DNA of 43,226 nucleotides from a virus: IMG/VR virus record IMGVR_UViG_3300030000_000017, positions 1-43,226 of that record; one strand, 5' to 3'. Under the pieces are notes generated by a model. That model did not search any database. It was given only the letters and a program-made list of their open reading frames with translations, and was not told the origin of the DNA. The translations under genes and the position numbers were made by a program. Positions 23,508 to 35,178 of this stretch are shown here, piece by piece (positions within the stretch are counted from its first letter, which is position 1; each line of letters opens with the position of its first letter).

Positions 23508-24647
23508 TTAAGCTTCAACAGTTTCTATAAGTCCTGTATTGTCTTGAGTATTTTCTAATATCTCATAAACTAACAACTTACCAGCTTTAAGTGCTATGTC
23601 TTCATCTCCATCTTTATATTGTTTAAACATCTCTTCTAACTTGTCTGTAACATCTTTATTAAAAATGATTTCATTAAGTTCAATTTCTGCGTGTTGAGTT
23701 ATAGCACCACCTTCATCCATTGTTACAACCGGAATACCTTTATCAGTAACTTGTTCTGAAATTTCTTCTGGCAGATCGTGTTTTCTAGCATGTAATGCTC
23801 CATCAGGTATAACATTAAATTTACCACCATCTTCAAATACATCTATTTCAGGAACTTCAATTACTTCTATGATCGGTTTAACTCTTAAAGAATAATTAAC
23901 CCGATTTTTAATATTAGTCATTTGTAGTTTACTTCCGCGTTTTGCAGCTAATATATTAGTTGTTATACCTCCAAACAATTTCTGTTGATTTTTGGTAGCG
24001 ATGTCTCCAAATGAATTCGCAGAAGCTAACATATTCTGTTTACTTTGAAACATAGAATTACCCGCAAGTAAATTCTGTTTATCATCATATTTAGTCAAAT
24101 TGTTAGCATTTCTAGTTTTACCAGCTCAAGTACCTAATAAAGTCTGTTTCTTTCCAGCATTAGTATTCATATTAAATGAATATGCTCCAGTATCTAATCC
24201 AGTAGTACCTTGCTTTTTAGCTGTAGTTCCTGCAAATTTATTTAATGTTGTAAGAGCAGTAAGACCAGCTCCGATTCCCATTAATGCAGGATTACCAGAT
24301 TTAAGCATCATACCAGCTCCTTTATCCATAAGTCCCATTGTACCCTCTTCTAAATCTGAGCCAGTTTCAGCACGTTTTAAACCTGCTGCTTGTAATCCAG
24401 TTTCTAATAGTTGTGGAGCTTCTCCAAGTATTTCAGATCCTACAGAAGCAGCGGGTGCTGCTCCTGGGATTTGTGTTGAACCTGATTTAATAGTAGATCC
24501 ATTTGCATTCATACCTAAGTTTTTATTAAGTCCTTTTATAATTTTATTTATATCTAGACTATTTGTAGATAAATATGAATTCTTAGAACTTAATTGTTGT
24601 AAAGATCCAGATGGTGTTTGATATTTTTTAATTAATTCTTTAGGCAT
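23508..24647 (-). CDS. Conserved crAss virion protein, 379 aa
   Basis: The gene runs from ATG 24647 to TAA 23508 with one internal TGA (24126) as Trp. The N-terminus is MPKELIKKYQTPSGSLQQ; residues 30-130 are Gly/Ala-rich with a hydrophobic stretch. The C-terminal half is the recognisable crAss part: FEDGGKFNVIPDGALHARK, then GIPVVTMDEGG, NEIIFNKDVTDKLEE and GKLLVYEILENTQDNTGLI. I know this pattern from other crAss-like phages, where it lies close to the DUF192 gene. The exact role is unknown. The start overlaps the end of the 1419-aa gene by 8 bases. Confidence 0.78.
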
Positions 24648-27600
24648 AACTTATAGTGAATAATGTTCTTAGAGCATTAATGACTGCATATTGTGTACCA
24701 TCATATTTTACTCGTATTTTAATATATTTATCTCTAATTTTCATTTCATTTGCTTTAGTAAATAATAATTCATTATTTTTAACATAAGCATAAGTAAAAT
24801 TAATTGGTTGAATTTGAATATCTCAAGAATCTTCCATATATTGCATATTACCTTTTACTCTACCAAATTGTTTAAGGTTTAAACCTTGTTGATAACTGTT
24901 AACTAATTTTTCTTTAGTTTTATTATGTTCTTTAATACTTATATCTTTAGTACGTATTAAATTTCCATAAAATGAATTTGGTAAATTAATATCAAAATAT
25001 TCACTATTAGAATTACTATCTTTTTGTGTAATAATATAAGGAAGTTTTGGTGTTAAAGGTTTTGCAATTAAATAAAGTCTATAGCGTTCATCTAAATCTG
25101 TGATTCCAGTTAAATTAACTCCATTAACATTATTTATTGTGATGTTATTTAATTTTAATATTAAATCTTTATCTTTATTCCAATCAAATCCTTCGCCAAC
25201 AACTTCATAATAAAATGAGTTGGGTTCTGCTAAATTAGATATAATTTTTAAGTTATTAAATATTTTCTGAACTCCAGGAATTCCATTAGCAACAAATTCA
25301 AATTCGAATGGATATTGGGCATCATACCAATAAGTTGGAAGAATTGTTCCTTGCTCTTCTTCGAATCCCGCAAATCCGTGTTTATACAAGTAATTAGATG
25401 CATTTTCATGCTTCTCTGTATTTGCAAAGGTATAAAAAATATTATTTATATTTTCTGAAAATTCTGGAAACCATGTATATTGAGTAACCCATTTGTTTGT
25501 AAGTTCACTATGACATAAATGTCAAGATACATTATTATATTTAAACACAAACATAACATCTTGTTTAAATGCGTTATAATGTGATTTTACAAAATTTACA
25601 TTTATACTATTATCATAATCAGATTCTTTTAAATTAATATGATCATTTAAGAATTTTTGAATTTTCAAATCAGATATAACTTCAAATTGTTGTCCATTAG
25701 TTCTCCAAATCTTTTTAGCAACAGTATCAATACCGTAAATAAACTTAGATGTTTTAATTATAGAATCTGCTCACATAGATCCAAATGTATTTGATAATAC
25801 TTTAGGATTTTTAGGAAGTACTGTATCAGTATTAATGTATACATTATCTCCTTGTGCATTTGTCATCATTGCTCTTTCGTTTACAGGAATCATTAATACT
25901 CCATGTTCCATAACAGCAATAAGTGTTCCATATCATTCCTCTAATTTTACAAGTTCACCATGTTCAAGAGTATAATCTTGATAATTTGGAGATTCGAATA
26001 TACGAGTTCCATTTACAAATGATGATTGTTGTAATTTATTTGAATAATTGATTCTATTTGTAAATGAAGTTTTGATAAAAGGAACATCAGGGATTTCAAA
26101 ATAATTTTTATCTCCTAATGATTTACTAATACCTCCATTAATTATATGAGATTCAGGTAAACTATCTTGCATATCAATTGAATGATAAGGATAGAATCCT
26201 CTTTTCTTTTTATGAACAGCTTCTTCCATTGGATTTGAAAAATCTACATCTCTCATTGCTAAATTAGTATTACTGCAAACTTTAATTGTAACTCAATAAC
26301 CTAAAGGAACTGCATTAACATCAGGTTTATTAATCTTCTGTGATCCAAATAATCCATTAATTTCAGAATACTTTTTGAACTTCTTACCATCAGCTTCAAT
26401 TATTGAATTATTTCCAGGTTCTCCATCACTAGTTTCTCCTGAGAATGATGCAACAAAGTTTCCTCTATAAGTAAAAACGGGTAAAAGTTTTCTATACGAT
26501 AATGATTCAGTTGTAAGTGTTCCATCTGTTCCACCTGACTTAACAATTGTAGAAGCTTTATTAATAACTCTAAAATTTTTATATCAAGTTCAAGGATCTA
26601 TAATTTTTTTATTAGTTGGAACTTCACCATCAGTAAAATTTCAAGTCATTCTTTGAGTTACTGTATTTATATAACAATCACCTCTAAAAATATTATTAAT
26701 ATATTTTGAGTCAGTTCCAGATAATTTACTTCATTCAATTCTATCAGTAATAGGAAAAAATGGAGAAGAATTATTATATCTTATTTTAAAGTAATCTTTT
26801 CAACTTACATTAAAATTATAATCTTTTTGAAAAATATTATAGTATTCACCATCAACAATAGCATCTGATTCAGTTGCTAAATAAGTATTAAATATACCTC
26901 TAACTTTAGTAGATGTATAATTTACATTATCATCAGTAACTGTATTTTCTAAATCTTCATATGCTCCATATTTAGGATCTGCATATTTAGAAACATCAAT
27001 ATCATTACCTGCTTGTGAACTAAATGAGAATTTACTATTTTTAATTAATTCAATACCTGGTTCAATTAAAGTAATTGGGGTATTAATTTCTGTAACATCT
27101 GATACTTTTGGAATAGTATTTTCTAATATTAAATTTAAATAATCTTTGGAATTATTTATAAATGATTTATTAGAACGAGTATACTTAGTAGTTCTTAATA
27201 AGAATTCAGATGAATTAAAAAATGAATTAAATGTATTTACTTTTAAAGTAGCTTCTGGACAAAGTAATGCATTATGATTAATATCATCTACTTTAAATAA
27301 ACTTGTTCCTAATTTAGGTTTACCTGAATTATTTGTAGGACTATTAGTTGTAGTTAAGAAAGATTGTCCAAAATGAGCATCATTAATATCTTCTTTATAA
27401 TTGTTATTTACAATTTTTAAAGTTGGAGTGTATGCTTTTGTTGATGTAGATATACCTACAGCCTGAGCTAATATAGTAGGAATTCTTTTTTGTCTAACAA
27501 TAAAAAATCCTTTAGTTATGTCTTTTAAACCATCAATTATATCAGATCCTTCTAATACACTATTTCCAAGTTCATCATTTTGAAATGATACTTTTAAACC

Positions 27601-28899
27601 AATTGGTTTAATTGATAAAGTTCCATTCATCATTGACTTTTCAGTCATATCTATTTTGAATACACCTTTTACATTTTCATCAGTACCTTCGATTAAATAA
27701 TCATCTCCATAATTAATATCATCTCCAATTTTAGGAAGATATGAATATATTGTATTTTCATTAATAACTTTTTTACCTCTAATATTAAATACTGGAGATA
27801 ATGTATAATCATTCATAATATAAACTATTCCTAATCGATAAACTTCTTCATCTCAATATCCTAATTTATAATATATATTATTTGCATTAAAATATTCATT
27901 TCCTATAAATGGATATCTTTCATTATAATTTTCATCTAAATATCCAATGCCATTAGTATCATACATAGGAGTAGGTATAGCATATAAACTATACTTTTCT
28001 AATGTTTTAAATACTTCATAATTATTTGTAATATTTCCAGCAAAACAAATATTTTGACAAGTTGCCAATGTTTTTACTGAATCAAAATTTGCATATTTAA
28101 TATTAATACTATCTGTTGTAATTTCAGTATGATTTTCATAACCTGTAATAGAAATTTCAGTATTATTGTTTACAATTTTAAATTTGTCTTCAATAAAATA
28201 TGTTTTAACTATTTCAGAATCTCCATCACCTGTAGATCTTGTATAATATATATTAATGTAATCATAAGCTAAATCTAAATTGTTTAATCTAAATTTAATA
28301 ACTTTATTACTATTCTCATCTAATTGACCTCCTCTTATTGATTTAGGTGAATTTACTGTTCCTATGTGACATATTACTTTTCCTGATTCAGCAATAAAAT
28401 CTGATTCATTTCCATCATAATCTGCTAATTTAAAATAAAAAGTATAATTTCCAACTTTCATATTACCACCATCTTTAATTCCTAAAAAATCAATAGTAGT
28501 AATTTTATTAGTATTCTTTATTAAACTTGCTTCAATTTTAAAATTGTCAGCTGAATAAATATTTGTGTCTAAGTTACCATGTCTATCTGCAATTTTATAT
28601 TCAGTTGAACTTGTCAAATAGAATCTAGAATTTATGATTTTAGGAGGATTAACATCATCCGTAACTATTATATTTACTGAATCATCATAAGATACTTCAG
28701 TAGTAATCGCTATAGGATGATCAATATTTACTTTTGCTACATCAGCATCTAATCTTAACGGTAAAAGAGATTTTTCAGGTACAGTTGCACTAGGATTCAA
28801 TAAATTATAAAAAGGAGCATATTCATATAACAGGGTTCCTGATTCAGGAATCCCGTATATAGAATTAGTTATTGATAAATTTATTATTGGTAATGCCAT
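24640..28899 (-). CDS. Large conserved crAss tail protein (muzzle/stem-like), 1419 aa
   Basis: The frame is open from ATG 28899 to TAA 24640 with TGA read as Trp at 27853, 26800, 25933, 24823 and several other points. The N-terminal 330 residues are beta-rich and include GGNMKVGNYTFYFKLADYDG, NESDFIAESGKVICHIG and NIYYTRST. Further on come EEVYRLGIVY, LSPVFNIRG and TKGFFIVRQKRIPTILAQ. These are strongly conserved in a large structural protein found in all crAss-like phages, which I place in the muzzle or tail-stem assembly. The gene starts one base after the collar-domain gene. It carries a hairpin (TTCCTG-att-CAGGAA with a GGG/CCC extension) 46-67 nt inside. Virion role is firm; the exact position in the tail is inferred. 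Confidence 0.82.
28833..28854 (-). other. Start-proximal hairpin, 1419-aa tail gene
   Basis: TTCCTG-att-CAGGAA, then one bulged T and a GGG/CCC extension, 46-67 nt inside the gene. Confidence 0.55.
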
Positions 28900-28900
28900 T

Positions 28901-29548
28901 TTATTTTATTCTTAGTATATAATTAACTACAAAGTAAGGAGGCATATTATTATGAGGCATTGTTACTCCACTATCTCCACCAGCGTTACCTGTAAGACCT
29001 TGATAAGTACGTGCATTATTTTCACCAACTATTGTATTTGTAGCATTACCAGGCATTCCTGTAGTTACTTTATTATATACAAAGAAAGAACCATTATCAT
29101 CCGCAATACCATTTGGATGATTATGTACTGGTGATTCAGTAAGATCTAATTGATGTGAAAATTCACCTGCTGAAGCACCTAATTCAAGAGTTGCATATGC
29201 ATATAATGGAGGAATTCCTGCTTGAATTAATGATGATCCAGGTTTAATATAAGGAATACCTATAGTTGTAACTCCATCTCCTCCATAAACTAGAAACATA
29301 GGTCCCATTGTAGAAACAAATGAAGGATGACAATCTGCTACATTAACTGTTTGACCTGGAACATTACATCACACATATCCCTCTGGTGGTAACGTACTTG
29401 AGAAAAAAGGTTTAGGTATTCCTCAATCTGAATAATATAATGCTGAAATCATTTCATCATTTGCATTCACATGATCACCTCTCTTTATTTTATTCCCAGC
29501 TACTGGAATATAATTTTTTACAGCTGTTTTTATTGCTTCTAGTAACAT
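28901..29548 (-). CDS. Tail-collar-domain protein, 215 aa
   Basis: The start ATG 29546-29548 is reached by reading TGA as Trp at 29369 and 29423; the stop is TAA 28901. The middle has SDWGIPKPFFSSTLPPEGYVW and the C-terminus has SHQLDLTESPVHNHPNG, GDSGVTMPHNNMPPYFVVNY and a short basic end. That layout (PPEGYVWC, a His-rich loop, and a final PPYxxVNYI) is the phage tail-collar/fibre domain. It lies between the two muzzle-like genes rather than with the fibres at 41.7-43.2 kb. It may form a trimeric receptor-binding or adaptor element on the tail tip. Confidence 0.82.
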
Positions 29549-29569
29549 ATTTTTATATTTTTTTTGTGT

Positions 29570-30679
29570 TTAGTAATAATCATATCCTTCATAATCATTG
29601 GAATCATAATTAAAAACATTAGTTAGTAATTCAGAACCTGAGAGAGTATATTTATTTAAGTATATTGTTGGTAATTCATCTGTTACATCATCAGTAGTTC
29701 CAGGATTATTAAATACAGGAGTTATACTAAATTCTAATATATTTCCTTCTTCAGAAAATGGAATAGTAATTATATAATCATCTGTAGGTGAACCTAATAT
29801 AATATCAGTTCATGTTCTTGTAGCTCAACCATCTAATGAATAGTTTATTCGTAAATGTGTAATATTTCAAGTAGTTTGATTATCAACAGAAATATTAAAT
29901 GTAGCTTGATAACCTTGTCCATCTATTTGATCTAAATTATAATAATTTAAATGAAATAAAGGTAAATCTTCAAGTTCAACAGATAAAACTAATTTACCTT
30001 TAAAGTTATTTTTACAATAATATTTGAAAGTTGGATCATCAAACCAAAATTGGTCAGTTAATGTTCCACCTTTAAAACGTGCATATTCATTTCATACATC
30101 CGTTGTAAGGTCAATAAATCCATTAGTTAATTGAAGGTATAGTTTGACATTATATATTCTTAAATCTGATGAAATTCGTAAATTTCCTGAGTAATGATAG
30201 CGAGTTACATTTGATAAATCTAAATCAACTCCTTCAAATACAGTATATTCTCCAGCTTTAAATATATAATTATTTAAAACATTAGAAGTAAATAATGAAT
30301 ATTTTGTTGGATCATTAAATGTAAACTGAATTCCATTTCCTACTGATTCTTCTGTTAATATTTGTGGACATGGATAACTTCCAAACTCTACTTGATTAGT
30401 ATTTTTATTAGCAGATACAATATATAATACTCCACCAAATTCTCTTATTCCAATTGGATAAAATCCATCTGTTAAAGATATATATTTTGGAGTTTCTTCT
30501 GTCCAATCTGGTGCTTTAATCTTTGTATTTCCAGCATCATTTTGTAATGCCATTTCATCTGAATTAAAAGTTATGAAAGTTCCATTTATACAATCAGTTA
30601 ATGTATTAGAAGGCATCATAATTGGATTAATATCGTAATTTAATCCTTCAGAAAAAGTATTTATTGTTTCTTTTTTCAT
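29570..30679 (-). CDS. crAss muzzle-like tail protein, N-terminal family, 369 aa
   Basis: The N-terminus MKKETINTFSEGLNYDINP, then CINGTFITFNSDEMALQND and YPIGIREFGGVLYIVSANK, is the signature of a highly conserved crAss structural protein. The frame continues through TGA-encoded Trp (30092, 29867, 29825, 29810) to TAA at 29570. The protein is beta-rich throughout. In several crAss-like phages this N-terminal module belongs to a longer protein; here it ends at 369 residues and is separated from the 1419-aa protein by the collar gene. The ATG overlaps the stop of the GIY-YIG gene by one base (TAATG). Confidence 0.82.
30624..30646 (-). other. Start-proximal hairpin, muzzle-like gene
   Basis: Perfect 7-bp arms GGATTAA and TTAATCC with a 9-nt loop, 34-56 nt inside the gene. 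Confidence 0.5.
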
Positions 30680-31623
30680 TAATTAAAAATTTTATATTTA
30701 ATTATTATTTTCTGTCCATCTTTAGTTTTACAATATTTAGTTTTTCCAGATAATACATTAGATGTAGATGAACTTGTTATATTATAATAATCACAAACAT
30801 CTTTAGCACAATTAAAAGTTTTAATAAAATTATTTTCAAAATCAAAAATATCAACAATTATTGGTTTTAAAATTTTTTTATCTTCTAAATTAAAATTATC
30901 ATCTTTATATCTTCAAATTAATCTTAAATTTTCTAATTTACCACATGTTTGTACTATTCGTTTACAATTTTTTGTCACAGAACTAGGGTCAACATTATAA
31001 AATTTTGCTCCATCTTTAATACATTGAAATGTATTTATTAATGCTCCATCTTCTGTAAAAATATTAACCCCAAGTTGTAATCCTTCTTTTATTTTTTTAG
31101 ATCTTTCAGGATTATTTTCACAAGCTATTTTAGTATTAATTTTTATTTTTTCTTTATGTCCTTCAGAAAGTGAAATATTTAATTTAGCTTGTCTAATTCT
31201 TTCTTTAGATTCATCTGATCTTTTTGTTCCTAATTGTAAATCTCTTAATTTTTTTCTAGTTTCTGCAGATACAATTCTTCCTTTACTCCCTATACCACCT
31301 AAATTAGAATTATATCCATTTTCAAAAGAATCAAACTCTTTAATGTAACTAATTTCTAATTCAAATAATTCGTTATATAAAGAATCTTTATCTATATTCC
31401 TACAAATTTTAATAATTTCTCAATTAAAATTTTCTTCTCCATATTTACGGATTGCATTATAAAAATATGAATTTCGATCTTTATGCTTTTTATTTCTTGC
31501 AGCACTTAGATGTTCGGTTTTTCTTCTTTTTAAAGATCTAATTGTTTCACCAATATAACATTTATTGTTTAATTTACAAGTTGCTTTGTAAATATATCCT
31601 TCATATTCATTATCTTTCTTCAT
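30679..31623 (-). CDS. GIY-YIG homing endonuclease, 314 aa
   Basis: Residues 10-80 form a GIY-YIG nuclease domain: GYIYKATCKLNNKCYIGET, then LKRRKTEH and AIRKYGEENF, with Glu in FELEISYI. After it come ETRKKLRDLQ (NUMOD3-like) and helix-turn-helix-like repeats with TFQCIKDGAKFYNVDPSSV and FNCAKDVCDYYN (NUMOD1-like). TGA at 31420 and 30918 is read as Trp and the stop is TAA 30679. The start overlaps the preceding conserved gene by 14 bases and the stop overlaps the next ATG by one, so it is a free-standing mobile gene fitted between two essential virion genes. Confidence 0.9.
31572..31593 (-). other. Start-proximal hairpin, GIY-YIG gene
   Basis: Perfect 8-bp arms ATTTACAA and TTGTAAAT with loop GTTGCT, 31-52 nt inside the endonuclease gene at 30679-31623. 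Confidence 0.55.
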
Positions 31624-32629
31624 TTCTTAATTCTTGTCATGTTTTGTTAGATGGTGTGAACTTGTGTTCATAAGCTTCACCCATATATTCTAAATCTCTA
31701 ACTTTTAAACTATCTGCTCAATAACTCCATCCTTTAAAAGTTTTACTTTTAAATCTAAATACATAAATATGTTTTGCTTTATAATAAAGTTCTTCCTTAA
31801 TTTTACGAGGAATAATATTATTAAATTTGACAATTGATTTGCTAGTTTTATTATCTTCTAATCATTTGTTAAATCCGGTTGGATTTAATCCTATATAGTA
31901 ATATCCATCGAATGGAGTTTTCTTTCATCCTTCGATCTTTCTTAATTTTCTATCTCTACGAATACTGTATTCTTTAATCTGTATATCAGGAGTTAGTGTT
32001 AAATGTCCGATATAAGCTAAACAATTAATATGTCTTTTTGATATTATAGATATGGCACATCCATACTTTATAGCGGAATGCATACGTCTGAATCCATGTG
32101 TCAATAATCTTTTTATTTCAGGTTTTGTAAAAGTATTGAATTCCATTTGAACTTCATCTATAAAGTCATCTAAGAATACATCTTTTGTTGTGTAAAATTT
32201 AACTCCAGAGTTAACTCCTTCCATAAATTTTCTCTTTAATTCACTCCCAATATATATGGGAATCATTTTAGGATATGCTCTAGTTTTAAAATAATAATTC
32301 ATAAAATATCCTGTAAAATCAGATTCTACAAAATCAACTTCTTGAAATCGTCCATTCTGACGTTGTGTTATAAATTTATCACCCGTTACAATTTCGAAGT
32401 CTATATAAGACTCCGCAACTGTAGGGATTACAAATCTAACTCTATCATCAATAACTCTATGTAATATTAAACCAAGACAATATCTAAAAGGACCAGCTAT
32501 AGCATCTTCATATGTTGCATTTCATCCATAAGTATCATTAAGATTCCTTCATTTTTTATCAGTAACCTTTGTAGGAGTATTTGAATAAATCTCCCCAGGT
32601 GTTAGTCCATGATTAAATAATATACGCAT
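31610..32629 (-). CDS. Conserved crAss neck/tail protein, 339 aa
   Basis: This protein begins at ATG 32629 (TAATG overlap with the preceding gene) and ends in TAA at 31610. Several Trp codons are TGA (32555, 32534, 31925, 31862, 31718, 31637). The N-terminus MRILFNHGLTPGEIYSNTP is followed by beta-rich sequence, then basic helices with PEIKRLLTHGFRRMHSAI. The position, directly after the two small ring-like proteins and before the muzzle genes, matches a conserved crAss structural gene. A specific ring or gatekeeper role cannot be assigned from sequence alone. Confidence 0.75.
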
Positions 32630-33333
32630 TAACGAGTTGGTTTAAATGATTTACCGAAACGTTTTCTATCTCATGAAGAAGAAACATTAAGGATTTCATC
32701 CATTTCATTTTGATTTATATATTCGGGTACTCTAGCTTGAGTACACATTAATTTTCATTTCTGTTCAAGTAATTGAGACATTTGAATTATTCCTGAATTC
32801 ATAGTAATTAAACCTTTCTTAAAAAATTCAGCTTGCGCACAAAAAGCCGCAACAGCATCAATCTCTCTAACATCTAAATAAGGTAATCCTTCTTCATCAA
32901 CAATAACTCCTTTATAAAGAATATTTATTTTATTAAATTTATCAGCTAATTGAATTGTGTTTCCGGTTTGTTGATATTTAATAAATTTACCTGATGAATA
33001 TCCAAATCCTGTATTATATTTTCTTGATTCAACATAACCTTCAATTCATCCATTTTGATTATTTCCAGCTAATGTTGTTGGTGTAGTCTTTTGATAATCT
33101 TCATAATCTGCTGTAACAGCTTCGATTATATCACAATTACAAGGAAGATCTACATAAAAACTACCATCAGCATTTTTTTCAGCTTCAGTTTGGTAGTGAT
33201 ATCATCTATATTGTTTGTTACCTATTTTATCTCAAGCAATTAAACCTAATGTTTCAAATTCATCAGGGTTTATTTCAAGACCGTATAATTGTCTCATTTG
33301 AGTATACGCTGTATTAAATGGAAATCTTTTCAT
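32629..33333 (-). CDS. Conserved crAss ring/neck protein, 234 aa
   Basis: This gene was not visible under the standard code because it holds many TGA codons. With TGA=Trp it runs from ATG 33331-33333 to TAA 32629. The N-terminal part MKRFPFNTAYTQMRQLYG, LEINPDEFETLGLIAWDKIG and NKQYRWYHYQT matches a crAss family that typically follows the next upstream gene. Its downstream part has LPCNCDIIEAVT and VREIDAVAAFCAQAEFFKKG. It is probably a head-to-tail ring component. Both ends overlap neighbouring genes by one base (TAATG), suggesting translational coupling. Confidence 0.78.
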
Positions 33334-34004
33334 TAATGAGGAGCTTGTGTGTTAGGTATGGGTTGAGCAGCCATTTGACGATAATAACGTAATTTCTTTT
33401 CAGTTAAACGTTTTTTAATCTCAGCTGATATAAATGTATAATTTTCTAAATCATCTCCAGCACAACAATCATATTGTGTGAGTTGTCTTGGATCTTTTGG
33501 TATAAATATAATTGATACTTTCTTTAATAACGGAGTATTAAATACTCAACAATCATACATGTTATTTGCATTTGGTGTAGTATCAATATATACGTGAGGT
33601 TTATTAGAACCATGTCTAAGATATCTATGTGATCTAAATCCGTTAATTGTAGTATAAACTTTAAATACAATTTCTTTATGAATTGAACCTAAATAATCAA
33701 TTGCATCACAACTTAAATCATTTACTATTTGAGGAATTTCAAAATGCATTTCAGGTCTACTATAATCAGGAAGATTACAAGGACATTTATCTAATGATTT
33801 AGTATCAACATCTACACAATTAATAGACATTACTAAATCTCTTTTTGGAACAATTCCTTTTAAAGAATATTCCTTAATAATTTGAAGACGTTCGTCAACA
33901 CAATCATCTTCTAATTGTTGTAGTGATAAATTAGGAGTACTTGTTATACCAGCAAGACCTCCAATAATATCATTATATATAGCTGATGCTAATTTAGTTA
34001 CCAT
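33333..34004 (-). CDS. Conserved crAss ring/neck protein, 223 aa
   Basis: Starts MVTKLASAIYNDIIGGLAG and continues SLQQLEDDCVDERLQIIKEY and LKGIVPKRDLVMSINCVDVD, a conserved crAss pattern of a head-tail connector-type protein. One TGA (33546) is Trp and the stop is TAA at 33333. The C-terminus is basic and Gln/Pro-rich. It is the first gene after the terminator at 34.03 kb, and no promoter box is recognisable in the short space between. Confidence 0.8.
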
Positions 34005-34021
34005 AAGTTAGATTTAATAAA

Positions 34022-34050
34022 AAAGGGTGAGGCAAGACGCCCCACCCTTT
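34022..34050 (-). terminator. Intrinsic terminator after the Ig-like auxiliary gene
   Basis: An 8-bp stem AAAGGGTG/CACCCTTT extends across one mismatch to GGC/GCC, with loop AAGAC. The minus strand continues with a run of T. It is the most G/C-rich element nearby and lies 17 bp after the stop codon of the Ig-like protein gene. Confidence 0.85.
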
Positions 34051-34066
34051 AAGTAATTAATTAATA

Positions 34067-35149
34067 TTAAGCGATTACTGTAATTGTGATTGTACCAGTT
34101 GCACCAGTAGCATCAGTAGCAGTAATTACTGTAGTTCCAGCAGCTACACCAGTAACTACACCAGTTCCAGCTACAACAGTAGCAGTAGCAGTAGTTCCAG
34201 AAGCGAATGTTACAGCTCCTAATGCTCCAACAGGAGTAATAGTAGTAGTATCACCTACGACGATTAAGTTATCATTAGTAGTTAATTGGAATGCACCAGC
34301 ACCAGGACTAGAAGCTAAAATAGATAAACCAGTATTAGTAATTGCAGTTTCAAATGTTGTTACATTAGCAGCAGGTACATAGAATACATGAGTTGTGATT
34401 GAATTACCTTCTGCGAGGATTCCATCAGCACTATCTTTTTGGATTTTGTAACGAAGTGTATATTGAGAATAGTTTCCACCAATGATTGGTCTTTCTTCTT
34501 TGTTTGTACCAAAGAAACGAGTGTTTTCATAAGTAGGGAACATAATTGATCTTACCATGAAATCGTCATCTCCAAAACCAACAAGACCAGCAGTTGTAAC
34601 TGTACCTGTAGCTTTTACTGTATATTCAGGTTGAATAATTGAGTTAGAGTTTAAAGTTAATGCAACTTCTTCAGTTTGTTTAATTGAGAAAAATCTTTGG
34701 TTATTATCAGTAGCGGTTAATGTAATAATACCAGAACCACCAGAAGTAGCAGTGATATAAGAGAAACCGAATCTATCTTTAAGTCCGTTAATTTGAGCAA
34801 TAAGAGCAGTTGCGTCAGTAGCAGCTACACCTGATGAAAGTACTTCAACTACAACCGGTTTTTTGAAATACAAATAAGTATTTGCATATTCAGAATTGGT
34901 TTGTTGAGATAATCTTACATCTACTTCTAATCTATTTACTAGCCCACTTGTTGAAGCGGCGATTGTAATTGAAGCTACTTCTTTAACACCAGCACTATAA
35001 GCTTTTTTATAAACGCTTACGATACCTGCTTTCTTGAAGAAATTTACTCTAGTTACATTCAGACCTTGGGCAGTTCCAGCATATTTAGCTGTAGAACCAT
35101 TTGAATCTAATTGAGAATTTAAAATTGTTGTTGTTGTAAATTGATACAT
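34067..35149 (-). CDS. Auxiliary virion protein with C-terminal Ig-like (Big_2) domain, 360 aa
   Basis: ATG 35149 to TAA 34067, with no Trp at all. The N-terminal 270 residues hold a crAss-conserved part: FMVRSIMFPTYENTRFFGTN, KEERPIIGGNYSQYTLRYK and ITTHVFYV. The C-terminal 80 residues are Ala/Thr/Gly/Val-rich with VVGDTTTITP, GVVTGVAAGTTVITATD and ITITVIA, typical of a bacterial Ig-like group 2 fold used for surface decoration. The protein is probably a tail or capsid decoration protein; which of the two is not clear. Followed by a strong terminator, which suggests high or separate expression control. Confidence 0.83.
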   Translation of the reverse strand: MYQFTTTTILNSQLDSNGSTAKYAGTAQGLNVTRVNFFKKAGIVSVYKKAYSAGVKEVASITIAASTSGLVNRLEVDVRLSQQTNSEYANTYLYFKKPVVVEVLSSGVAATDATALIAQINGLKDRFGFSYITATSGGSGIITLTATDNNQRFFSIKQTEEVALTLNSNSIIQPEYTVKATGTVTTAGLVGFGDDDFMVRSIMFPTYENTRFFGTNKEERPIIGGNYSQYTLRYKIQKDSADGILAEGNSITTHVFYVPAANVTTFETAITNTGLSILASSPGAGAFQLTTNDNLIVVGDTTTITPVGALGAVTFASGTTATATVVAGTGVVTGVAAGTTVITATDATGATGTITITVIA

Positions 35150-35178
35150 TTTTTATAGTTTATATCATTTAAAAATAT

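Noticed and set aside
34086-34382. Plus-strand Val/Ala/Thr-rich frame opposite the Ig-like domain
   Set aside because: It is the mirror of the repetitive Ala/Thr/Val codons of the Big_2 domain on the minus strand.
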